Shown: piece after piece, positions 10,480-20,217 of the stretch | Position numbering within the stretch: position 1 is the stretch's first letter | Layout of the letters: every line of letters starts with the position of its first letter | DNA from: Branchiostoma floridae | Taxonomy: Eukaryota > Chordata > Leptocardii > Amphioxiformes > Branchiostomatidae | Assembly: GCF_000003815.2 (NCBI RefSeq) | Contig: NC_049992.1 | Coordinates: forward strand, 16,478,977 to 16,503,119 | DNA length: 24,143 nucleotides | Direction of reading: 5' to 3' | The notes under the pieces: model-generated | Told to the model about the DNA's origin: nothing | The model's input: the letters and a program-made list of their open reading frames with translations, nothing else | Databases searched by the model: none | Translations under genes and position numbers: made by a program

Positions 10480-11660
10480 TGGATTATAATTCCCCACCAA
10501 GGGACCTTTCCAACGATACCAAGTTCGACCCTCCCGAATAACTTTTAAGATTGCGGAATCTAAGGCATATGTACACGCGTAAGGGTTACGTAGCGGTAAG
10601 CTAAGGTGGACCTATCTCCGAGAATATCTCGGCAACGATGTACAATATAATTTTGCGGTTTGTGGATTATAATTCCCCACCAAGGGACCTTTCCAACGAT
10701 ACCAAGTTCGACCCTCCCGAATAACTTTTAAGATTGCGGAATCTCAGGCGTATGTACACGCGTAAGGGTTACGTAGCGGTAAGCTAAGGTGGACCTATCT
10801 CCGAGAATATCTCGGCAACAATGTACAATATAATTTTGCGGTTTGTGGATTATAATTCCCCACCAAGGGACCTTTCCAACGATACCAAGTTCGACCCTCC
10901 CGAATAACTTTTAAGATTGCGGAATCTAAGGCATATGTACACGCGTAGGGTTACGTAGCGGTAAGCTAAGGTGGACCTATCTCCGAGAATATCTCGGCAA
11001 CGATGTACAATATAATTTTGCGGTTTGTGGATTATAATTCCCCACCAAGGGACCTTTCCAACGATACCAAGTTCGACCCTCCCGAATAACTTTTAAGATT
11101 GCGGAATCTCAGGCGTATATACACGCGTAAGGGTTACGTAGCGGTAAGCTAAGGTGGACCTATCTCCGAGAATATCTCGGCAACAATGTACAATATAATT
11201 TTGCGGTTTGTGGATTATAATTCCCCACCAAGGGACCTTTCCAACGATACCAAGTTCGACCCTCCCAAATAACTATTAAGATTGCGGAATCTAAGGCATA
11301 TGTACACGCGTAAGGGTTACGTAGCGGTAAGCTAAGGTGGACCTATCTCCGAGAATATCTCGGCAACAATGTACAATATAATTTTGCGGTTTGTGGATTA
11401 TAATTCCCCACCAAGGGACCTTTCCGACGATACCAAGTTCGACCCTCCCGAATAACTTTTAAGATTGCGGAATCTCAGGCGTATATACACGCGTAAGGGT
11501 TACGTAGCGGTAAGCTAAGGTGGACCTATCTCCGAGAATATCTCGGCAACAATGTACAATATAATTTTGCGGTTTGTGGATTATAATTCCCCACCAAGGG
11601 ACCTTTCCAACGATACCAAGTTCGACCCTCCCGAATAACTTTTAAGATTGCGGAATCTAA
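10480..11660. repeat. Two-monomer (about 366-bp) alternating block within the satellite
   Basis: Successive monomers alternate between type A (CTAAGGCATATGTACAC, near 10560, 10925, 11290 and 11655) and type B (CTCAGGCGTAT, near 10740, 11105 and 11470). The A units at 10560 and 10925 are followed by CAACGATG instead of CAACAATG. This is the pattern of a dimeric higher-order repeat. Confidence 0.75.
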
Positions 11661-12942
11661 GGCATATGTACACGCGTAAGGGTTACGTAGCGGTAAGCTA
11701 AGGTGGACCTATCTCCGAGAATATCTCGGCAACAATGTACAATATAATTTTGCGGTTTGTGGATTATAATTCCCCACCAAGGGACCTTTCCAACGATACC
11801 AAGTTCGACCCTCCCGAATAACTTTTAAGATTGTGGAATCTAAGGCATATGTACACGCGTAAGGGTTACGTAGCGGTAAGCTAAGGTGGACCTATCTCCG
11901 AGAATATCTCGGCAACAATGTACAATATAATTTTGCGGTTTGTGGATTATAATTCCCCACCAAGGGACCTTTCCAACGATACCAAGTTCGACCCTCCCGA
12001 ATAACTTTTAAGATTGTGGAATCTAAGGCATATGTACACGCGTAAGGGTTACGTAGCGGTAAGCTAAGGTGGACCTATCTCCGAGAATATCTCGGCAACA
12101 ATGTACAATATAATTTTGCGGTTTGTGGATTATAATTCCCCACCAAGGGACCTTTCCAACGATACCAAGTTCGACCCTCCCGAATAACTTTTAAGATTGT
12201 GGAATCTAAGGCATATGTACACGCGTAAGGGTTACGTAGCGGTAAGCTAAGGTGGACCTATCTCCGAGAATATCTCGGCAACAATGTACAATATAATTTT
12301 GCGGTTTGTGGATTATAATTCCCCACCAAGGGACCTTTCCAACGATACCAAGTTCGACCCTCCCGAATAACTTTTAAGATTGTGGAATCTAAGGCATATG
12401 TACACGCGTAAGGGTTACGTAGCGGTAAGCTAAGGTGGACCTATCTCCGAGAATATCTCGGCAACAATGTACAATATAATTTTGCGGTTTGTGGATTATA
12501 ATTCCCCACCAAGGGACCTTTCCGACGATACCAAGTTCGACCCTCCCGAATAACTTTTAAGATTGCGGAATCTCAGGCGTATATACACGCGTAAGGGTTA
12601 CGTAGCGGTAAGCTAAGGTGGACCTATCTCCGAGAATATCTCGGCAACAATGTACAATATAATTTTGCGGTTTGTGGATTATAATTCCCCACCAAGGGAC
12701 CTTTCCAACGATACCAAGTTCCACCCTCCCGAATAACTTTTAAGATTGCGGAATCTAAGGCATATGTACACGCGTAAGGGTTACGTAGCGGTAAGCTAAG
12801 TGGACCTATCTCCGAGAATATCTCGGCAACAATGTACAATAATTTTGCGGGTTTGTGGATTATAATTCCCCACCAAGGGACCTTTCCAACGATACCAAGT
12901 TCGACCCCCCGAATACCTTTAAGGATGCGGAATCTAAGGCAT

Positions 12943-13042
12943 NNNNNNNNNNNNNNNNNNNNNNNNNNNNNNNNNNNNNNNNNNNNNNNNNNNNNNNNNN
13001 NNNNNNNNNNNNNNNNNNNNNNNNNNNNNNNNNNNNNNNNNN
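12943..13042. other. Assembly gap (100 N) inside satellite
   Basis: This placeholder gap falls between GGCAT and GTAGCGG of the monomer, a step that needs 21 bases plus any number of 183-base units. The 150 bases before it carry several one-base indels (GCTAAGTGG, TTGCGGGTTT, GACCCCCCG) typical of a contig end. Confidence 0.95.
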
Positions 13043-14629
13043 GTAGCGGTAAGCTAAGGTGGACCTATCTCCGAGAATATCTCGGCAACAATGTACAATA
13101 TGATTTTGCGGTTTGTGGATTATAATTCCCCACCAAGGGACCTTTCCAACGATACCAAGTTAGACCCTCCCGAATAACTTTGAAGATTGCGGAATTTAAG
13201 GCATATGTACACGCGTAAGGGTTACGTAGCGGTAAGCTAAGGTGGACCTATCTCCGAGAATATCTCGGCAACAATGTACAATATAATTTTGCGGTTTGTG
13301 GATTATAATTCCCCACCAAGGGACCTTTCCAACGATACCAAGTTAGAAACTCCCGAATAACTTTTAAGATTGCGGAATCTAAGGCATATGTACACGCGTA
13401 AGGGTTACGTAGCGGTAAGCTAAGGTGGACCTATCTCCGAGAATATCTCGGCAACGATGTACAATATAATTTTGCGGTTTGTGGATTATAATTCCCCACC
13501 AAGGGACCTTTCCAACGATACCAAGTTAGACCCTCCCGAATAACTTTGAAGATTGCGGAATTTAAGGCATATGTACACGCGTAAGGGTTACGTAGCGGTA
13601 AGCTAAGGTGGACCTATCTCCGAGAATATCTCGGCAACAATGTACAATATAATTGTGCGGTTTGTGGATTATAATTCCCCACCAAGGGACCTTTCCATCG
13701 ATACCAAGTTAGAACCTCCCGAATAACTTTTAAGATTGCGGAATCTAAGGCATATGTACACGCGTAAGGGTTACGTAGCGGTAAGCTAAGGTGGACCTAT
13801 CTCCGAGAATATCTCGGCAACGATGTACAATATAATTGTGCGGTTTGTGGATTATAATTCCCCTCCAAGGGACCTTTCCATCGATACCAAGTTAGACCCT
13901 CCCGAATAACTTTTAAGATGGCGGAATTTCAGGCGTATATACACGCGTAAGGGTTACGTAGCGGTAAGTTAAGGTGGACCTATCTCGGAGAATATCTCGG
14001 CAACAATGTACAATATATTGTGCGGTTTGTGGATTATAATTCCCCACCAAGGGACCTTTCCAATGATACCAAGTTCGACCCTCCCGAATAACTTTTAAGA
14101 TTGCGGAATCTAAGGCATATGTACACGCGTAAGGGTTACGTAGCGGTAAGCTATCTCCGAGAATATCTCGGCAACAATGTACAATATAATTTTGCGGTTT
14201 GTGGATTATAATTCCCCACCAAGGGACCTTTCCAACGATACCAAGTTCGACCCTCCCGAATAACTTTTAAGATTGCGGAATCTAAGGCATATGTACACGC
14301 GTAAGGGTTACGTAGCGGTAAGCTAAGGTGGACCTATCTCCGAGAATATCTCGGCAACAATGTACAATATATTTTGCGGTTTGTGGATTATAATTCCCCA
14401 CCAAGGGACCTTTCCAACGATACCAAGTTCGACCCTCCCGAATAACTATTAAGATTGCGGAATCTAAGGCATATGTACACGCGTAAGGGTTATGTAGCGG
14501 TCAGCTAAGGTGGACCTATCTCCGAGAATATCTCGGCAACAATGTACAATATAATTTTGCGGTTTGTGGATTTAATTCCCCACCAAGGGAACTTTCCAAC
14601 GATACCAAGTTCGACCCTCCCGAATAACT

Positions 14630-16265
14630 TTTAAGATTGTGGAATCTAAGGCATATGTACACGCGTAAGGGTTACGTAGCGGTAAGCTAAGGTGGACCTA
14701 TCTCCGAGAATATCTCGGCAACAATGTACAATATAATTTTGCGGTTTGTGGATTATAATTCCCCACCAAGGGACCTTTCCAACGATACCAAGTTCGACCC
14801 TCCCGAATAACTTTTAAGATTGTGGAATCTAAGGCATATGTACACGCGTAAGGGTTACGTAGCGGTAAGCTAAGGTGGACCTATCTCCGAGAATATCTCG
14901 GCAACAATGTACAATATAATTTTGCGGTTTGTGGATTATAATTCCCCACCAAGGGACCTTTCCAACGATACCAAGTTCGACCCTCCCGAATAACTTTTAA
15001 GATTGTGGAATCTAAGGCATATGTACACGCGTAAGGGTTACGTAGCGGTAAGCTAAGGTGGACCTATCTCCGAGAATATCTCGGCAACAATGTACAATAT
15101 AATTTTGCGGATTGTGGATTATAATTCCCCACCAAGGGACCTTTCCAACGATACCAAGTTCGACCCTCCCGAATAACTTTTAAGATTGTGGAATCTAAGG
15201 CATATGTACACGCGTAAGGGTTACGTAGCGGTAAGCTAAGGTGGACCTATCTCCGAGAATATCTCGGCAACAATGTACCAATATAATTTTGCGGTTTGTG
15301 GATTATAATTCCCCACCAAGGGACCTTTCCAACGATACCAAGTTCGACCCTCCCGAATAACTTTTAAGATTGTGGAATCTAAGGCATATGTACACGCGTA
15401 AGGGTTACGTAGCGGTAAGCTAAGGTGGACCTATCTCCGAGAATATCTCGGCAACAATGTACAATATAATTTTGCGGTTTGTGGATTATAATTCCCCACC
15501 AAGGGACCTTTCCAACGATACCAAGTTCGACCCTCCCGAATAACTTTTAAGATTGTGGAATCTAAGGCATATGTACACGCGTAAGGGTTACGTAGCGGTA
15601 AGCTAAGGTGGACCTATCTCCGAGAATATCTCGGCAACAATGTACAATATAATTTTGCGGTTTGTGGATTATAATTCCCCACCAAGGGACCTTTCCAACG
15701 ATACCAAGTTCGACCCTCCCGAATAACTTTTAAGATTGTGGAATCTAAGGCATATGTACACGCGTAAGGGTTACGTAGCGGTAAGCTAAGGTGGACCTAT
15801 CTCCGAGAATATCTCGGCAACAATGTACAATATAATTTTGCGGTTTGTGGATTATAATTCCCCACCAAGGGACCTTTCCAACGATACCAAGTTCGACCCT
15901 CCCGAATAACTTTTAAGATTGTGGAATCTAAGGCATATGTACACGCGTAAGGGTTACGTAGCGGTAAGCTAAGGTGGACCTATCTCCGAGAATATCTCGG
16001 CAACAATGTACAATATAATTTTGCGGATTGTGGATTATAATTCCCCACCAAGGGACCTTTCCAACGATACCAAGTTCGACCCTCCCGAATAACTTTTAAG
16101 ATTGTGGAATCTAAGGCATATGTACACGCGTAAGGGTTACGTAGCGGTAAGCTAAGGTGGACCTATCTCCGAGAATATCTCGGCAACAATGTACAATATA
16201 ATTTTGCGGTTTGTGGATTATAATTCCCCACCAAGGGACCTTTCCAACGATACCAAGTTCGACCC
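14630..16265. repeat. Homogenised terminal satellite block
   Basis: Nine successive monomers all carry GATTGTGG rather than GATTGCGG and are otherwise almost uniform. A rare variant GCGGATTGTGG appears at 15107 and again at 16023, five monomers apart. Together these suggest recent local amplification by unequal exchange. Confidence 0.7.
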
Positions 16266-18057
16266 ACCGGAAGACTATCCCTCACATCCGGCATAAACTC
16301 CGGTCAGATTTGACCTCTTACCCGTCGGTATTTTTGAAGGTCACATAGCACAATATTTCTGGGCGAACCCATGTGGTAGTTTGGGCATCGCAGGTCTTGA
16401 AATAGCGTGTGCAATCAGCAAGTCGAAAATTAAACTGTGGTTGGTAGTAGAGGAATATGTCAGCTTTGATGTAGTGTGACTTGGGTTACGATGTTTGTTT
16501 CGCTGGGTAGAATTTCGCGCATGAAGCCGGTTCCCTACTTCCGTGTGTCGGCTGCATTATAGTGACCTCCGCTGGGGGTCAAATGAAAGTGTTTTTCAGG
16601 AGAAGGGGCAGAAAAACCTAACCTCATTCTAATATAAACTCGGCACAAATGATGAGTTTGATACCATTGAAAATATAATCATACCAGCTTTAAATTGATA
16701 TATAATACATTGAAATTGATGCAGAAACATCAGCAATATATTAATCAACCAAAGTTGATATGCCAAACTTTTTCCGCCGAGTTTATTTTGTAGATCCTAC
16801 CCTGAACCTCAACATATTCCATTCTTTTAATTACTTTGCACCCTGCTATAAACTTTTAGCCCTCGAACCTCCTCACTTCGGTGTCCTTGACAATAATGAA
16901 AATCCCCATAGGCGAAAAACTGTGTTCCCCTACGGTTTAACTGAAGCGCAAACACAGGAAGTGGCCGTGGCGTGAAAAGCACGAAGGCTCACAAGCACAA
17001 TTCAAACCTGAAGTATCTTGCTATGTCTTCTCAGCCAAGAAACAAACATCGTAACCCAAGTTATACAGCCTTAAAACTTACAGTTTCCGACTCGCTGACG
17101 CGCACAGAAAAAATTATATGGCTTTTCAAGAACTGCGACGTACTATTTAGACTAGTTTAAAATCATTGTATATGTTTAGTTTTTCCTCTGCATCCATAAG
17201 ACCATATGTGGTCCTTTTGTGCATTTAGCCCTCGGGCATGAATATGCAATAAAGATTATCATTACATATACTATTTTTTGCCCGACCTACGGGGGTCTCC
17301 CAGAAATACTGTGTTCTGCGACCATATACTGTACCCTGCGATCTTAACTGGTTTGGGTAGTAATGGAGTATAGACATAGGAGCGAGTGGGCCTGGTCTAA
17401 AACTACAAAAGCCCAACGTGCTTTGTGCACCCAAAATATCCCTGTATGTTAGGGCACATAGGTTGACGATTGATAAAGGATTTTCTAGCATGCTGTGACA
17501 GAACCAACCACCGATATGGATTTAGAACAGTATTTCATGTACCAAAACAGTTGAACTTTTGGAAGAGACGAACATGATTGTTGTCCAAAATACCCGACGA
17601 ATTTAGCGATCGTACGATGACGCGCAGCCTATGTGACCGCGCCCTAACCCCACACCATTAGCGATGATCACTGAGTTCAATTGCCTGCATGAAAGTTGGA
17701 TTGTACATAGCTAGCAGAATTGTATTAAAAAGTACTAATAGCGTGTTGTTTTTATTCCACTCCGCCATACCGTAGGTCTGGTTTAGAGTGAAATATTGTA
17801 TTCGTGATGTTTCTGCTTCTTCTTCAAAATGATATTTTTATCTATTTTGCCTGTTCATTTTCAAAGCCCCGCTGCGTCCCAGTGTTTCACCATATATGGT
17901 AAAATGACCGTCGTTGACTCAACACATGACGAAACTGTAATAGACTTTTATAGAAAAAATAGAATATATATAGACAGAGACAGGATATATACGTAAAACA
18001 TCCTCAGGTCAGACATTTTTGTGTCGGGGTTATGGCGCTGTGAAATAAGCAACATAC
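16266..18057. other. Non-coding flank of the satellite, no gene recognised
   Basis: This appears to be single-copy sequence after the array ends within CGACCC. Open frames at 16760-16975 (+), 16972-17160 (+) and 17225-17491 (-) are short and resemble no known family. The only local structure noticed is an imperfect 20-base direct repeat at 17306-17342 (ATACTGTGTTCTGCGAC, then ATACTGTACCCTGCGAT). Confidence 0.5.
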
Positions 18058-18153
18058 GCACACACACGCACGCAAGCACGCACACACACACACACAGACA
18101 CACACACAGACACACACACACAAACACACAAACACACACACACAAATACACAT
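18058..18153. repeat. CA/GT dinucleotide microsatellite
   Basis: About 95 bases of (CA)n with occasional G and A interruptions (ACGCACGCAAGC, CAGACA, CAAACA). The long Cys-Val frames on the minus strand come from this repeat and are not genes. Confidence 0.95.
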
Positions 18154-19168
18154 AACGTTAACATACTGTAGTGTAGTAGTATCGTCCTACATTCATATCG
18201 TTCTACATTCTGAAAAAAAATTGCATGATAGCGCTGCATTCCACAGCATCTGCTTTGTGCGATTTACAATGTATGGTTGAAAACATTCTAAATTCATTTT
18301 TGCTCTCGTTGATGTCATCCATATAATGATATCAACATGACCTAAGGTAAGGTAGCTAACGCCTGGAACGAATGTGTTATTATCAATGATAATTGCCCAT
18401 TTCTTCTTCTTCCATGTACGTGTCCAACTTCATTTAATTGAAGACTAAGCTCAGGACACGGATTGGGACGAGGGTCTTTTGGTTTAAGACGCAGTGGTCG
18501 CTTTTGCTTTTGTTTGTTATGTTTGCGTGGGGAGAGGGGGGTGGGCTAGCTCCTCAGGGGCAGGGGCGCTACAGTTGGTATTTAGCAAATTGTAACGAGG
18601 AAGCCACCCACCTCAAACAGTTGTGTAGCACCAGGCGGCCAGTCCTACAATCTTGCGTAGAATATCCTGCGCGGAATCAATCCCAAACGACGAAAAATAT
18701 GGCGACAAACTAACAACGCGACCCAAAGCTTTGACAAGCACCGGTTCATTGACAATGTGTCTTCCTGCACGTGAAGTTTGATGATTTGATTATCAAACTG
18801 CAGCCAATCAGAGGAACGCTCAGCAGCTTAGCCATGTTGAATATTAACGACGTCTGCCATTGTTCACCGATTAAGGTCTTTTCCCCTGCCATCCAATTAG
18901 ATAGCGCGTTTAAAATTAGTCATTTGTATCCCAAATCAAAGTTGATTGGTTAAAAAAAGTCGCGTGATTCTTTGGGATATTTCCATATGAAGTGCCCCGG
19001 ATTGAATCGCACGCCCGGCTTGCTATTATTTAGAATCATTTGTCTTGCCGAATGTGAACTATTTACTGACAACAACAGATAATTCGTCAATTGCAGAAAA
19101 TATACTCATGTAAGACTAAGAGTAAATTATATACCAGAACTTACTGTCCAAACGTTGCTATATTTTAC
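18154..19168. other. Non-coding, no gene recognised
   Basis: Frames at 18438-18713 and 18771-18953 (+) are short and without recognised domains. There is a small hairpin at 18775-18799 (AGTTTGAT and ATCAAACT arms). CCAAT or inverted CCAAT motifs occur near 18806 and 18945, but no promoter can be assigned to a gene. Confidence 0.45.
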
Positions 19169-19327
19169 AGGGATTGTACATTATACATGATGGGGTGTAC
19201 ATGTTTACAAGCCAACATGGTGTGCGACCTCGACAATACAAGCCAGCATTGGCTACTTGTTGATTGCTACAAAATGATGTAACATTCCTCCACATTGTGT
19301 ATTCCATATGTATAATGTACAATCCCT
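19169..19327. mobile_element. Short element with perfect 20-bp terminal inverted repeats
   Basis: AGGGATTGTACATTATACAT at 19169-19188 is the exact reverse complement of 19308-19327, with 119 bases between. Similarity continues weakly inward. The size (159 bp) and ends fit a non-autonomous DNA transposon (MITE), but I see no clear target-site duplication and the family is unknown. The frame at 19091-19282 overlaps it and is probably chance. Confidence 0.55.
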
Positions 19328-19734
19328 ATGAAACAATCTCATCAATTCTACAAGATTGATTGCAAAACAAATTAAAGATGGGATGAATCCTGTGATGTAA
19401 TAGATTACGTCTCTGAGCTTTCAAACGTGATTTAGGTAATATTTACCCCCGTGGTACAGTCAGTCCTTGGTGACCAATCAGAAATACGTACATGTATGCG
19501 TCATTTCTTTTTCATAACAGAGAAAATAGTGTCGAAGCGTCGGGTCAATGTCTTGTCGAATAGGGTTCGTTAGTTGTTGTTTTTTACCATTACATCATGC
19601 TGTGAAAAAAGTCTTCAAAATCAACAATTATTGACTAGTGTTTCTCTTTAATATTGGTGTGCACTATCGCAAGCCTTTCCGATAACTGTTATATCTTCTT
19701 ACATTAATACTTTGTCCTTCAAGTCCTTGGTTCA

Positions 19735-19760
19735 ATAGCAGGTTGAAATAGCAGGTTGAA
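19735..19760. repeat. 13-bp tandem duplication
   Basis: ATAGCAGGTTGAA occurs twice in direct succession. It probably arose by slippage or a small duplication; no function is suggested. Confidence 0.8.
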
Positions 19761-19810
19761 TTTATTAAATGAAACACGATTCGACGAGAATGTAAAACCT
19801 AACACATGGC

Positions 19811-19816
19811 TTTATT
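19811..19816 (-). promoter_or_regulatory. Candidate poly(A) signal of the ANK-MYND gene
   Basis: The minus-strand AATAAA lies about 400 bases after the stop at 20218. Another TTTATT on the plus strand, near 19760, is a second option. The stretch between the stop and this signal is read as 3' UTR. Confidence 0.45.
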
Positions 19817-20217
19817 CTACGATCTTTGATCTGACAACAGATGAATAGGGAAATGTGATCGCTACAAAAGTGGCGTTTATAAAAAAATCCTACTTTCCAT
19901 GTTACATGCTACGCTTTTACTTCTTTACTTTTCTTCCACAAGTTTAGCAATTCAAAATCTTATGACCCTTTGGACAGAATGTGAGTGTGAAAAAAAAACA
20001 AGAAAACATGGCATACATGGCATGATGTTTTCTACATAGAGACGCCAGCACAATACTAGTATCTATAGTGAGAAAAACATGCCACTGATTTTTCACTGCT
20101 ATTGTTGATATGGCTGTAATAGCATCGTGTAATCAACTATGCTTCATACGGAATGAGCAGCCAATGAAGCCACTGAACGTAAGAGTGACTCGGGTCCATA
20201 TTTTCGGACGTGATCTG

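Larger units (their letters stand above)
6777..16265. repeat. 183-bp satellite array, about 50 visible monomers
   Basis: The landmark GCGGTTTGTGGATTATAATT recurs every 183 bases (for example 7111, 7294, 7650, 7833, 8016); one early unit is 10 bases shorter. All monomers are in the same orientation and highly alike, with most differences at a few recurrent positions (GATTGCGG or GATTGTGG; CTAAGGCATATG or CTCAGGCGTATA; CAACAATG or CAACGATG). Every unit has a 15-base hairpin CCGAGAATATCTCGG and the palindromes ACGCGT and TACGTA. Stop codons interrupt the frames within each monomer and the 183-base period carries no long frame, so it is not a coding repeat. Two 100-N gaps interrupt it, so true copy number is unknown. 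It lies between FoxE and an ANK-MYND gene. The family is not recognised. Confidence 0.97.

Noticed and set aside
12624-12839. Small proteins encoded by the satellite (for example the frames beginning MYIVAEIFSE)
   Set aside because: They arise only where a gap or indel removes a stop. Stops interrupt the frames in most monomers, and the product matches no family.
6777-16265. CRISPR array
   Set aside because: There is no repeat-spacer alternation: the whole 183-bp unit repeats, and the surroundings are animal DNA with introns.
6777-16265. Centromere
   Set aside because: Monomer size would fit, but the array lies between ordinary genes and nothing here shows centromere function. It is noted only as a satellite.
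16650-16672. TTTGATACCATTGAAA as a reverse-strand remnant of the satellite motif TTCCAACGATACCAAG
   Set aside because: The likeness is short, with several mismatches, and no neighbouring satellite sequence supports it.
16760-17160. Two overlapping plus-strand frames as a gene
   Set aside because: They are short and low in coding character, with no recognised motif, and no start context or partner exon was found.
17948-18239. Cys-Val-rich proteins on the minus strand
   Set aside because: They are translations of the CA/GT microsatellite.
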